A stretch of 38,216 nucleotides of DNA from a bacterium (GTDB taxonomy: Bacteria > Spirochaetota > Spirochaetia > JABEVK01): assembly GCA_021782055.1 (NCBI GenBank), contig JAJXVP010000008.1, positions 1 through 38,216 on the forward strand. Direction: 5' to 3'. The stretch's first letter is position 1; every line of letters begins with the position of its first letter. The notes under the pieces were generated by a model. It made no database searches. It was not told the DNA's origin and saw only the letters and a program-made list of their open reading frames with translations. Shown here in pieces: positions 25,349-34,211 of the stretch. The translations under genes and the position numbers were made by a program.

Positions 25349-26170
25349 ATGGAACTTGGTCAGTATCAAACTTTAACTTTTTTACGCCGCTCACCACATG
25401 GGGCTTGGCTAGGCGATTCGGATAGCGAGGTTCTTCTTCCCGCAAAAGAAGTGCGGCCAGAGTACACCGAGGGTCAAACGATCTCGGCTTTTATTTACCG
25501 AGATTCAGAAGATCGGTTGACGGCCACGGTAAGGCACCCTTTCGTCACGTTACAACATTGCGCTTGGGTAAAAGTTGTCGATGTTTCTTCAGCCGGCGCC
25601 TGGTTAGACTGGGGCTTAGACAAGCATTTACTGCTCCCTCGCAAAGAACAAGGAACGCTCCTCAAAACAGGCGATTTTGTGATGATCATGCTTCTTCTGG
25701 ACGGCCAAACTGACCGTTTGTACGCGACCGCACGTTTAGGACGCCATTTATTTCCGGCTCCCGCCTTGGCCACGGGAACCAAAGTCGAGGCACTCGTTTG
25801 GAAAGCTCATGAGCGCGGCTGGACGGTCATTGTGAATCACAGCTGGCAAGGGATGCTTTTTTTTCCTCAAAGTCGTGACTTGAAGCCCGGTATGAAGGTC
25901 GAAGCGTTTGTGACCTTACGGCGAGAGGATGGTCGCCTGGACCTGAGTCGAACGCCTCAAGGTTTTGAAGACAGGAACGCCTACGCCATTGAAAAACTCC
26001 TTTCAGCATTAAAAAAAGCCGGGGGGCACTTGCCGTTAACGGATCAATCGACACCTGAAGCTGTTGAAAATGCTTTAGGGCTATCAAAAAGAGCCTTTAA
26101 ACAGGCCTGTGGCACCCTTTTCCGCGAAAAGGTAATTCGTCTTGAACCCGATGGCATCTATCTTCGATAA
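25349..26170 (+). CDS. cvfB: CvfB/YitL-like S1-domain RNA-binding protein
   Basis: This 273-residue protein is built of serial S1-like beta-barrel domains (AWVKVVDVSSAGAWLDWGLDKHLLLPRKEQ is split here as AWVKVVDVSSAGAWL and KHLLLPRKEQ). It ends in a winged-helix domain (HLPLTDQSTPEAVENALGLS; LSKRAFKQACGTLF). This is the architecture of CvfB, an RNA-binding regulator known from Gram-positive cocci. GAGG lies seven bases before the ATG and nine bases separate it from priA. It is the last gene of the long operon. No good terminator was seen in the 23 bases before the convergent gene. Confidence 0.85.
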   Translation: MELGQYQTLTFLRRSPHGAWLGDSDSEVLLPAKEVRPEYTEGQTISAFIYRDSEDRLTATVRHPFVTLQHCAWVKVVDVSSAGAWLDWGLDKHLLLPRKEQGTLLKTGDFVMIMLLLDGQTDRLYATARLGRHLFPAPALATGTKVEALVWKAHERGWTVIVNHSWQGMLFFPQSRDLKPGMKVEAFVTLRREDGRLDLSRTPQGFEDRNAYAIEKLLSALKKAGGHLPLTDQSTPEAVENALGLSKRAFKQACGTLFREKVIRLEPDGIYLR

Positions 26171-26193
26171 GGTTGGCTTGACGAGGAAAAGAC

Positions 26194-26976
26194 CTACTTG
26201 AGGCTTGGTAAATGAGCCTGTAACGAGAAGTGCGGAAGACGTTCGTCCTGCATTCGCTGGTCAAAAACAAATTTGTCTGTTGCTGTGATTTTCCAGCGTT
26301 TTCCATGAAGTTGGTTCAGGGCAAAAGCGATTTGATAGAAATTCCATTTTTCGTTGGTATCAAAAAGGTACAACCCTGACTCTTGGTTAAGAACCTCCGC
26401 AAGAGCCTGTACAGTGTCCGTGAGAAAGGAACAGGCTGGCAGCCACCGCGTACTGCACGAAACAATACCCTCTTCCTGCATCTTAGACTCAAAAAAGTCC
26501 AACATATTGTTACTTCCGGGGGCCTCGCCAATTTGCCAACCCAAGCGAACGACCTTGGCCTTAGGGTTTTGATAAAAGACTCGTTCTTCCGCAAGACGTT
26601 TTTCCATCCCATAACCATCGCCAGCATCTGCGGGCGAGTTTACCGTAAAAGGGCCCTGACTTTGTGACGAGAAAACCATCACCGTACTGATATAGATAAA
26701 CTGGACGTCGAGTATTTTGCATAACCAAGCAAGCTCACTTGTCCACTGATAGTTCACCAACCAGCTTTCGTTCACCAGCCCGGTTTTCTGGGAGGGAACG
26801 GCGAGATGATAAAGAGCCTCAATTTGACTGGAACGTAAGTAGTTTTCCATAGCCCAGTAGTCTGTAAACGAGACCGAACTTCGATCCCAGGCTACCACCG
26901 TGTGCCCTTTTTGCTCTAAGTAGGAGCAAAGAGCCTTCCCCACAGTTCCATGACTGCCAGTGACCATGATTCTCAT
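26194..26976 (-). CDS. NAD(P)-dependent sugar-nucleotide epimerase/reductase-like SDR (RmlD-like)
   Basis: This 260-residue extended-type short-chain dehydrogenase has an N-terminal dinucleotide loop VTGSHGTVGKAL, a FIYISTVMVFSS strand with the catalytic Ser/Thr, and the YGMEK catalytic Tyr-Lys. Its closest family in outline is the dTDP-4-dehydrorhamnose reductase type that modifies nucleotide sugars. No other rhamnose or polysaccharide genes are nearby, so substrate is open. It is a single-gene unit between convergent cvfB and a divergent J-domain gene. ATG 26976 has no clear ribosome site, and a CATAAT -10-like box (26985-26990) lies so close that the transcript may be nearly leaderless. 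Confidence 0.75.
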   Translation of the reverse strand: MRIMVTGSHGTVGKALCSYLEQKGHTVVAWDRSSVSFTDYWAMENYLRSSQIEALYHLAVPSQKTGLVNESWLVNYQWTSELAWLCKILDVQFIYISTVMVFSSQSQGPFTVNSPADAGDGYGMEKRLAEERVFYQNPKAKVVRLGWQIGEAPGSNNMLDFFESKMQEEGIVSCSTRWLPACSFLTDTVQALAEVLNQESGLYLFDTNEKWNFYQIAFALNQLHGKRWKITATDKFVFDQRMQDERLPHFSLQAHLPSLK

Positions 26977-26984
26977 AGCTTCTG

Positions 26985-27095
26985 ATTATGCTACAGAGTT
27001 TCAAAAAAAGAAAGATGACTCCTTGAAATCTCTCGGATCTGTTCGCGATCCCTTGGGCCTGTTCAATTGCTCTGAATTTTTGTTCATGCTAGTAT
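26985..27095. promoter_or_regulatory. Divergent promoter region between SDR and DjlA-like genes
   Basis: This A/T-rich gap contains a minus-strand CATAAT (26985-26990) facing the SDR gene. On the plus strand it has an extended -10, TGC-TAGTAT (TAGTAT 27090-27095), with a weak TTGCTC (27067-27072) 17 bases upstream. Both boxes fall within seven to nine bases of the start codons. No ribosome site is evident for either gene. These are candidates only. Confidence 0.35.
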
Positions 27096-27101
27096 GGTTT
27101 G

Positions 27102-27911
27102 GTGAATATTTTTGGCAAAATTGCAGGGTTATTGCTAGGATTTTTCGCCTTTGGCCCCTTGGGTCTTATCGTAGGCTTAGCCCTTGGGCACCTGTTTGAT
27201 GTCCTCTTAGAACGTCATAGTCTTGGAACTGACCAGGCGGGAGACGACCTGATTCCCCTTCTGTTTTCTTTGTTTGGTCGGGTGGCTGGCTATGGTAAGC
27301 ACTTTAGCCAAGCCCAGGCGATGTTTCTTCAAACCATAGTCATTCCTCGACTGGCTCTTTCACCGTGGCGTCAAAATTATGCTGTAAAAATGTTTCGTGA
27401 ATCCTTAGAAGAGGCTCTTGGCAGTCCCGACTCGACTGTGCTGGCCGATGTGCAGGTTTTGGCCGAAAATCTTGCAGAGAATTTCTTTCTTGATCAGCAA
27501 ACTCTGCTGTGGATTCATGCCACCTGTCGTCAGCTTGCCGGGCTTGGTCAAGTACGCCTGGGAATTGTTGAAATTCTGGATACCATTGCCCTCAGCTTCG
27601 GCATTCTTGAGGACACTGGCACTGCGGGGTTTGCTCAAAACGCCCGAGCGCATGACAATTATCAACAACAGTGGTCTAGCTTTCGCCCTGCTTCGGCCGC
27701 TGGGCCAGAAGCCTATCAGGTTTTGGGTCTTTCTCCGCACGCTTCCGTCGAAGAAATTAAAAAAGCCTATCGTACCCTGGTACGAGAATACCATCCCGAT
27801 CGCTGGCAACATCTCAAAGACGATGACCCAGCAAAAACCCAAAAAACTGAAAAGTTTATTAATCTTCAACACGCCTATGAACGCTTGCGCCAAGATCGCG
27901 GGTTTTCGTAG
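27102..27911 (+). CDS. DjlA-like membrane-anchored TerB/J-domain protein
   Basis: This 269-residue protein has an N-terminal transmembrane segment (LLLGFFAFGPLGLIVGLAL), a helical TerB-like middle (FSLFGRVAGYGKHFSQAQ onward), and a C-terminal J domain with the HPD triad (REYHPDRW) preceded by AYQVLGLSPHASVEEIKKAYR. This is the DjlA arrangement, a co-chaperone that recruits DnaK to the membrane. The start is GTG 27102 or TTG 27099; neither has a ribosome site, and the nearest -10-like box would place the transcript start at the codon itself. It is followed by the DUF6062-type gene after 15 bases and is likely co-transcribed with it. Confidence 0.85.
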   Translation: MNIFGKIAGLLLGFFAFGPLGLIVGLALGHLFDVLLERHSLGTDQAGDDLIPLLFSLFGRVAGYGKHFSQAQAMFLQTIVIPRLALSPWRQNYAVKMFRESLEEALGSPDSTVLADVQVLAENLAENFFLDQQTLLWIHATCRQLAGLGQVRLGIVEILDTIALSFGILEDTGTAGFAQNARAHDNYQQQWSSFRPASAAGPEAYQVLGLSPHASVEEIKKAYRTLVREYHPDRWQHLKDDDPAKTQKTEKFINLQHAYERLRQDRGFS

Positions 27912-27926
27912 GCCTTGGGAGGCAAA

Positions 27927-28679
27927 ATGAAGTATGAGTTAGACACAATCCCGGTTTGGGATGCCCTCAAAGCACAAACCGAATGTCCTTTTTGTCTTTT
28001 AGAACGACGGTCACGGGCCGGTGCCGTTCGTTACTACCTTGGCCCGTCGGTGATGGTTCCGGAAGTACGCCTTAACGTTAACAAAACCGGTTTTTCGGCC
28101 GAAAACGCTCGACTTTTGGCCAAAGATAGTAACCGTTTAGGTCTGGGGCTAATCACCCATACTCGCCTTAAAGCGGTTCGAGAAAGCTTAGTTCCCCTTC
28201 TTAGGCAACCCGCTGAAAAGAAAAACGTTCGTAAAGAGGTCGAAAACCTACTAGTACAGCTCAAAAAACAAAGTCAAAACTGCCTGATCCAAACTAAGAT
28301 TGATGAGGATATGAACCGCTTTGCCTTTACGTTTGTTCATCTCTTTAAAAACGATCAAGATTTTTTTTCAGCCTGGAGTCAAAGTAAGGGGCTCTGTCTT
28401 AAACACGTTCAGATTGTCTTAGCGATGGCAGTGGAACTCTTGTCATCGCAAGACTTATCCCAGCTGGCCCCAGAAATTTGGCTGAAAACTCTAGAGAATC
28501 TTCAACGTGTCGAAAATGACTTACAAGCTTTTACGCAAACCTTTGATGCTACTCACAGCCATGAACTTGCTGGGAACCCTGAAAAAGCTCTTGAGCGGGC
28601 CCTGCTGAAGCTTTACGGTATTTTCCCCGAGTATGAAGAAGAAAGCAAAACTCACCGAGGCCCGCTCATGGGCATGTAG
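27927..28679 (+). CDS. DUF6062-type protein with CPFC motif
   Basis: This 250-residue soluble protein has an N-terminal CPFC near residue 20 and a later GLCLKH. Together with the helical middle these recall the DUF6062 family, common in Firmicutes and spirochaetes and of unknown function. The Cys/His set may bind a metal. I chose ATG 27927 because GGGAGG lies five bases upstream, rather than the earlier TTG 27915. The gene is convergent with the GH3 gene, with only five bases between stops, and no terminator was seen. Confidence 0.7.
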   Translation: MKYELDTIPVWDALKAQTECPFCLLERRSRAGAVRYYLGPSVMVPEVRLNVNKTGFSAENARLLAKDSNRLGLGLITHTRLKAVRESLVPLLRQPAEKKNVRKEVENLLVQLKKQSQNCLIQTKIDEDMNRFAFTFVHLFKNDQDFFSAWSQSKGLCLKHVQIVLAMAVELLSSQDLSQLAPEIWLKTLENLQRVENDLQAFTQTFDATHSHELAGNPEKALERALLKLYGIFPEYEEESKTHRGPLMGM

Positions 28680-28684
28680 CACTC

Positions 28685-31078
28685 CTAAAACCGTTCTACT
28701 TCCGAGCTCGCCAACATCCGCCACCGGTCCCCTAAGGTCCGTCCCGGTCCCTTTAACATAACCTTGAGCTTAAAGCGAAAATCTTGTGACGAGCTTCCCA
28801 CAAACAAGTCCCAGTCACCCGGTTCCACAAAACGCGTTTGCCCTTCGGGACTGTAATGCAAAAGATCGGTAGGGATAACGAACGTCACTCGCATCGCCTG
28901 TGCTGGCTCTAACGAAATCCTCCGATACGCCTTCAATTCGCGTTGCGGACGAACCACTTGGGCTACCAGATCCTGGCCATAAACTTGAACGACTTCGTCG
29001 CCAGCACGATGCCCCACATTACGGACAACGCCAGTGATACGGATTTCCCCATCGGTGGCTACCGTCTCTGACTCAAGCCGAAAGTCTTCGTATGCGAACT
29101 GTGTGTAACTTAAGCCATGTCCAAAAGGATACACAGCGCCGAAATCTTGCTGAATTGGCGAACCGCAAGACTTAAAGTGGAAATTATAGGCATAGGGCAT
29201 TGCTCCCGCGCTTTTAGGAAACGAAATAGGAAGCTTTCCACCGGGATTTCCGTCACCAAAAATTAAATGAACAAGAGCATCGGCGCCTTCTTGTCCTGGT
29301 AGCCAGGCTTCGAGAATCGCATTGGCTTTTTTTCCGGCTTCGCCGAGGTCATAAGGTCTGCCGTTCAACAGAATAACAGTCAACGGCTTTTTCAGTGCTA
29401 AAAGAGCTTCTAACAATTTTTGTTGGACCCCCGGTAAGGTTAACGACGACGCATCAGAGCCTTCGCCGACAGTTCCGCTGAGAAATAATCCTGAAAGATC
29501 CCCGAGGCAAACCACAATTTGTCCGGCCTCTTGAGCAACCTTGACAGCCTGGGCAACTTGGCTTTCATCAAAACTGACGTAGGATTGTCGTTGTCCTTGC
29601 CCCATCGCTGGGTCACCGGGAAAAACTGGCGCTGTATCTGGTCTGCGTGACAAAATATCACAACCACGAGCGTACAAAACCCGTTGTTCACCGAGGCGCT
29701 CCACAAAAGCATTTCGGACGGTTTTTATGGCCGGAGCTTCGGTGGTCTGAGTATGCATTGAAGCGATTAAATGAACAGGAAACGAATAACCACTAAAAAA
29801 GGCCAAGGGCTCGTCCGCTAAAGGACCAATGACCGCAATCTTGTGCGTTCCCGCTAAAGGAAGCATTCCGTCATTAGACAATAGGACCATGGACTCTACG
29901 GCAGATTGAAAAGCAAGAGACTTATGTTCTGAGGTATTCAAACATAAGGCCTCTTCAGAAACATAGGGGTGTTCGAACAGCCCCAACCGAAATTTTTCTG
30001 CTAAAACACGCTGCACCACCGTATCGATCTCAGCCATGGTAAGGAGATCTTTTTCTAAAGCAGAACGAATACCCTCCGCATAGACAGTTGTGCCGGGAAG
30101 TTCCATGTCCATACCAGCCTTAAGAGCCAAGGCGCTAGCTTGGGCAAAATCCGAAGCCACACGATGATCATTCTTCAACTGCGCAATCGCTTCGTAATCA
30201 GAAACAATTAACCCCTCAAAACCCCACTTTTCGCGCAAAAGTGTTTTCATTAGCGCCACAGAAGAGGAACAAGGTTCACCATCAATATCATGATAGGCGG
30301 GCATTACAGAGCCAGCGTTACCAAGTTTTACCGCCATCTCAAAGGGCAATAAAAATACATCCATCAATTCGCGAGGCCCAATATGGACCGGAGCATGATT
30401 CCGCCCGCCTTCACTAAACGAATGGCCAACAAAATGTTTAAGGGTGGCCAGCAGTTGACGGTCTTTTCCTTGAAACCCTTGAACGTAGGCCAAAGCAGAG
30501 GTCCCAACGAGGTAAGGATCTTCCCCCATCGTTTCTTCCACTCGCCCCCAACGAGCATCACGAGCGACATCAAGCACTGGGGCTAAACCTTGACGAGACC
30601 CCGTAGAGGCTAGTTCCCGTCCAATAGCTGAAGCAATCTTCTTAATAAGGTCAGGATTCCAAAGTGAACCGTAGTTGATTCCCGCCGGAAAAAGTGTCGC
30701 GCCTTGAGCCATCAAGCCCGCTAAACATTCTTCATGGGGAAGAGCCGGTATTCCCAACCGAGTTTCTTCCCTAAAAAATTTCTGTAGGTTGTTTAAAGCA
30801 CGAACTCCCTCACGGGGTTCAACAGGCTGAGACCCTAAAGGTCGCGAAATTTGACCAATTCCCAGAGGAAACAACTGCCGAACATCAGGACGGGGAGAAG
30901 AATCCGACGAAAAAGATTTCAAAACAAAGTGATCCTGACCCAGATAATCAAGCCAAACGGAACAAAGTTGTGCAATTTTTTCTTCAAGGGTCATCACCGC
31001 TAAAAGCTCTCTACTTCTTTTTGAAGGTGATAACGCAGAATCTAGCCAGGCCGATTTATTTGAAACCAATTTCAACAT
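28685..31078 (-). CDS. Cytoplasmic GH3 glycosidase (beta-glucosidase/beta-xylosidase type)
   Basis: This 797-residue protein has a GH3 catalytic barrel, a GH3 C-terminal sandwich and a fibronectin-III-like end domain (VVRNVGHRAGDEVVQVYG). The nucleophile is Asp294 in LIVSDYEAI, and the acid/base Glu is expected in VGEGSDASSLTLPG. KHFVGH and GEDPYL are also typical. There is no signal peptide, so it should cut imported oligosaccharides in the cytoplasm. Specificity between glucoside, xyloside and related links cannot be fixed from sequence. It is the last gene of the sugar ABC unit, 15 bases after the second permease, with AGGGGAG abutting its ATG. Confidence 0.92.
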   Translation of the reverse strand: MLKLVSNKSAWLDSALSPSKRSRELLAVMTLEEKIAQLCSVWLDYLGQDHFVLKSFSSDSSPRPDVRQLFPLGIGQISRPLGSQPVEPREGVRALNNLQKFFREETRLGIPALPHEECLAGLMAQGATLFPAGINYGSLWNPDLIKKIASAIGRELASTGSRQGLAPVLDVARDARWGRVEETMGEDPYLVGTSALAYVQGFQGKDRQLLATLKHFVGHSFSEGGRNHAPVHIGPRELMDVFLLPFEMAVKLGNAGSVMPAYHDIDGEPCSSSVALMKTLLREKWGFEGLIVSDYEAIAQLKNDHRVASDFAQASALALKAGMDMELPGTTVYAEGIRSALEKDLLTMAEIDTVVQRVLAEKFRLGLFEHPYVSEEALCLNTSEHKSLAFQSAVESMVLLSNDGMLPLAGTHKIAVIGPLADEPLAFFSGYSFPVHLIASMHTQTTEAPAIKTVRNAFVERLGEQRVLYARGCDILSRRPDTAPVFPGDPAMGQGQRQSYVSFDESQVAQAVKVAQEAGQIVVCLGDLSGLFLSGTVGEGSDASSLTLPGVQQKLLEALLALKKPLTVILLNGRPYDLGEAGKKANAILEAWLPGQEGADALVHLIFGDGNPGGKLPISFPKSAGAMPYAYNFHFKSCGSPIQQDFGAVYPFGHGLSYTQFAYEDFRLESETVATDGEIRITGVVRNVGHRAGDEVVQVYGQDLVAQVVRPQRELKAYRRISLEPAQAMRVTFVIPTDLLHYSPEGQTRFVEPGDWDLFVGSSSQDFRFKLKVMLKGPGRTLGDRWRMLASSEVERF

Positions 31079-31093
31079 CTCCCCTACAAAGAT

Positions 31094-31933
31094 CTATTCT
31101 TTTACGCCGCCCATGGTAAGTCCATTTAAAATATACCGTGAGAATAAGGCAAATATCAATAATAACGGCAAAACCGTCAGACCAATCCCCAAATACACGA
31201 CACCAAAATCCGTCTTATAGGCCGTAGAATTCAGCTGAGATATCAACAACGGTAACGTTAAATGGCTAGGACTATATAAGATAATCAAAGGCTGTAAGAA
31301 ATTATTCCAGCTTCCGACAAAGGCAAAAATTCCCATCGTTGCCAAGCCTGGAATCATTAAGGGCAAGGCGATTTTATGAAACGTATAAAGCTCTTTCGCA
31401 CCATCGATCTGTGCCGCCTCATAAAAATCACGAGGTATACCACCCTTAATATATTGGTGAAGGAAGAACACTGTGACCGAAGCAGCTCCTGCCGGCAAGA
31501 TTAGTGCTAGGTAATTGTCAATCAGATGAAGATTAAGCATTAACTCATAGAAACCAATAATTCCAAGGGTATTAGGAATCATGATCACGACCAAGACCAA
31601 TCCCCATAGCAGTTTTTTAAAACGAAATTCATAAATTGCAAAACCCCATGCGGTCAACGCCGAAATGTAAAGTGTCAAAGCCGTGGCTCCGACAGAAATT
31701 ATAACTGTATTGACAAAGCCTTGAAACAAATTGACCTTTGTAATCAAGTTCATGAAGTTTTGAATAAGATAGGTTCCAGGAATAAAAGAAACCCCTTGAT
31801 TAATGGCGACAGAGGCTCGTGTCCCATTTACCAACATCATGTAAAACGGAACGACGCAGATGATCGTTAAAAAACCAAGATAAACGTAAGATAAAATGGT
31901 GCCAAGCGAAGACCTTCGTTGATTCTTTATCAT
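31094..31933 (-). CDS. Sugar ABC transporter permease (CUT1, MalG-like)
   Basis: This 279-residue inner-membrane protein with six predicted helices contains the EAA loop EAAQIDGAKELYTFHKIALP that docks the ATPase. It is the MalG-type partner of the adjacent MalF-type permease. ATG 31933 is annotated; TTG 31939 is a real alternative because it overlaps the stop of the previous gene as TTGA and lies four bases after AAGGAG. Sequence similarity is to CUT1 oligosaccharide importers. Confidence 0.93.
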   Translation of the reverse strand: MIKNQRRSSLGTILSYVYLGFLTIICVVPFYMMLVNGTRASVAINQGVSFIPGTYLIQNFMNLITKVNLFQGFVNTVIISVGATALTLYISALTAWGFAIYEFRFKKLLWGLVLVVIMIPNTLGIIGFYELMLNLHLIDNYLALILPAGAASVTVFFLHQYIKGGIPRDFYEAAQIDGAKELYTFHKIALPLMIPGLATMGIFAFVGSWNNFLQPLIILYSPSHLTLPLLISQLNSTAYKTDFGVVYLGIGLTVLPLLLIFALFSRYILNGLTMGGVKE

Positions 31934-31935
31934 GA

Positions 31936-32868
31936 TCAAGCCACTCCTTGTTCTTGACGTCGCATCGAGCGAAAGTATAGCGCCGAGAAAATCGCAATCA
32001 GTAGGAATTGAATATATGACAACGCTGCCGCGTACCCATATTGGTTATTGGTAAAGGCTTGATCATAGGTGTAAATCATCGCTGTCAACATTGAGTATTC
32101 AGGACCAGCTGAACCCGGCGGTGTTGTAATGACAAACGGAATATCAAAAATCTGCATGCCACCAATTAATGACGTAATAACGATATACACCATTATTGGC
32201 CTCAACAAGGGCAACGTAACTTTGAAAAATGTCTTCGAGGTGGAAGCCCCATCCACCCAGGCGGCTTCTAATAGGGCTTGAGGAACACTTGTCAAGCCTG
32301 CCATGATAATTATCATCGTATTGCCAAACCACATCCAAGTCTGGATTCCTGAAATGAGCAATTGAAAAAGCGTACCTGAAGAACCAGTCCAGTTGATATA
32401 GGCAGCTTTATTCGCGCCAAAAATCAACTGATTAACCGCACCATATTGCCAATCCATCAATAAAGCAAAAAGAATGGCGATAGATGCTGCCGTCACAAGA
32501 TTTGGAAAATAAAATACTGCTCGAAAGACACCTACACCTTTGATACGAAGGCGAACATTTGTCAAAATAATTGCCGTTAAAAAAGCTAAACCTAGCTGTG
32601 ATACGATATTAGGAAGCCAAATTCTCCAAGTATTGATGTAAGCCAACAAAAATCTGGCACTGTCACCCCACAAATCCTTCGAAAATAGTCGTTCATAATT
32701 GGCAAATCCAATCCATTTCGGATTCTTAAAGCCATCAAAGCTTGTAAAACTTAAATACAATGAATAGAAAATTGGATACACCTGGAAGACAAGAAAGAAA
32801 ACAAAAAAAGGAAGGATAAACCAATACCCGTTCTTGCCTTGCTGTTCAGCAGAAGTTTTCCTCTGCAT
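31936..32868 (-). CDS. Sugar ABC transporter permease (CUT1, MalF-like)
   Basis: This 310-residue permease has an N-terminal cytoplasmic tail, the first helix FILPFFVFFLVFQVYPIFYS, an extra periplasmic stretch typical of MalF-like proteins, and the EAA loop EAAWVDGASTSKTFFKV. ATG 32868 is supported by AAGGAG six bases upstream; the longer frame begins in the terminator-like hairpin. It lies 49 bases after the binding-protein gene, across the hairpin at 32885-32904. No ABC ATPase gene is in the window. Confidence 0.93.
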   Translation of the reverse strand: MQRKTSAEQQGKNGYWFILPFFVFFLVFQVYPIFYSLYLSFTSFDGFKNPKWIGFANYERLFSKDLWGDSARFLLAYINTWRIWLPNIVSQLGLAFLTAIILTNVRLRIKGVGVFRAVFYFPNLVTAASIAILFALLMDWQYGAVNQLIFGANKAAYINWTGSSGTLFQLLISGIQTWMWFGNTMIIIMAGLTSVPQALLEAAWVDGASTSKTFFKVTLPLLRPIMVYIVITSLIGGMQIFDIPFVITTPPGSAGPEYSMLTAMIYTYDQAFTNNQYGYAAALSYIQFLLIAIFSALYFRSMRRQEQGVA

Positions 32869-32880
32869 TTCAAACTCCTT

Positions 32881-32904
32881 AAAAAGGCCGCCTTTCGGCG
32901 GCCT
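32881..32904 (-). terminator. Intra-operon terminator/attenuator between binding protein and permeases
   Basis: Read on the minus strand, AGGCCGCC and GGCGGCCT form a perfect eight-pair stem capped by a GAAA tetraloop and followed by TTTTT. It sits between the stop of the binding-protein gene and the AAGGAG of the first permease, which begins two bases after the T run. Partial termination, or protection of the upstream mRNA 3' end, would give much more binding protein than permease, as expected physiologically. Confidence 0.75.
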
Positions 32905-32917
32905 CAACATGTGATCG

Positions 32918-34189
32918 TTAGTACTTCAGATCAGGGAAAGCGTTCTTGAAGTCTGAAATAACTCGTTCTTTGACAGCCTGAACGTTGGGAAGTTTTCCAT
33001 CCAGGTAATCATTGACCGCGTTCTGATAGAAGGCATTGCCCTGCTGGTCATAGGGGGTAATCAGATTACCGTTGATCTTGCCAACCTGATCGTCAAAGTA
33101 AGCATAATGCTTTTGTCCGTCCAAGTAGGGTGAGGTCAAAGTATCTTTTAAGGAATTAACCACCGAAATGCTGGAAACAAAGTCGCCGGCGTGTTTCGAC
33201 TTGGTCGCCCACCAGGTCAAGGTGTCATGATTCAAGGTAACAAACTTTACAAATTCCCAAGCCAGTTGCTTTTGGGTGGATTTTGGATTGATACCAAGCC
33301 ACGTACCGCCCCAGAAGTAAGAAGCAGGACCAGAGGCAGCACCCCAGTCGCCAGAAGCGTCAGGAGCATTCTTTTCTAGAACGTAGGTCAAACCCCAGGT
33401 GGGAAGCATATACAAGAAGACATTGCCATTTTTCTTCATCCCATTGAACCACGGAGGAGACCACTGTCCGGCCTTGGCATCCAGACCATCGGTGCGGATC
33501 TTTTTGGCAATTTCTGCCGCTTTGTTCAGAACGTCGTCATAGTAAAACTGACCGTTTTCCACCCAACCGTGTTGACGATTGGCATAGAAGGGGTTAAACA
33601 AATCTGCGATAGAGCTAATCAAGAACACTTTACCGTTGGATTCCTTCTTCAGCTTTTCGCCAACTTTGACGACATCGTCCCAGGTGGCGAGCATTTTGCT
33701 AATAGCTGCAGGATCATCGGTGCCTAAATACTTCTTCGCGATATCACGTTTAAAGAAGTACGCTCCGGGCGTAGCTTGATACGACAACCCACGGACATTT
33801 CCTTCTGCATCGGTGCCAACTTGTGCGACATACGGAAATACATCCGAGGTATCGACATTAAAGGGCGCCTTCGAAAGATTGGCCCACAAGTGATTATCAA
33901 CCAAATCCTTAACGAAGCCGGCTTCTCCCGTAAAGACGTCGGGAGCATCAACACCACTGCGCAAAACGGGTTTCAGTTTTGCCAAATACTGCTCATTGGG
34001 GACAATGGTATACTCTACCTTTAACCCAGGGTGGGCAGCTTTGAACCGGTCGATGAACTCTTGAAGTTCGTCTGTAAACGACCAAACTTTCAACGTTTGA
34101 CCGGTGTAGATATCTGCTGGCTTCTGAGCGCACGAGCCTAAGAGCAACGCCGATGCCGCAATAAGAACTACACTGATTTTCTTAAACAT
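32918..34189 (-). CDS. Sugar-binding lipoprotein of an ABC importer (SBP family 1)
   Basis: This 423-residue lipoprotein has the signal MFKKISVVLIAASALLLGSC with lipidated Cys20. The mature protein has the two-lobe fold of family 1 oligosaccharide binders: LKVWSFTDELQEFIDRF early, a hinge region with ISSIADLFNPFYANR, and aromatic-rich ligand stretches (QHGWVENGQFYYDD, SYFWGGTWLG). AAAAGGAGG lies six bases before the ATG, an optimal ribosome site. It is first in the transporter unit behind its own promoter. Which sugar it binds is unknown; the GH3 partner suggests a beta-linked oligosaccharide. Confidence 0.93.
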   Translation of the reverse strand: MFKKISVVLIAASALLLGSCAQKPADIYTGQTLKVWSFTDELQEFIDRFKAAHPGLKVEYTIVPNEQYLAKLKPVLRSGVDAPDVFTGEAGFVKDLVDNHLWANLSKAPFNVDTSDVFPYVAQVGTDAEGNVRGLSYQATPGAYFFKRDIAKKYLGTDDPAAISKMLATWDDVVKVGEKLKKESNGKVFLISSIADLFNPFYANRQHGWVENGQFYYDDVLNKAAEIAKKIRTDGLDAKAGQWSPPWFNGMKKNGNVFLYMLPTWGLTYVLEKNAPDASGDWGAASGPASYFWGGTWLGINPKSTQKQLAWEFVKFVTLNHDTLTWWATKSKHAGDFVSSISVVNSLKDTLTSPYLDGQKHYAYFDDQVGKINGNLITPYDQQGNAFYQNAVNDYLDGKLPNVQAVKERVISDFKNAFPDLKY

Positions 34190-34211
34190 GCAGTTCCTCC
34201 TTTTAAAATTT

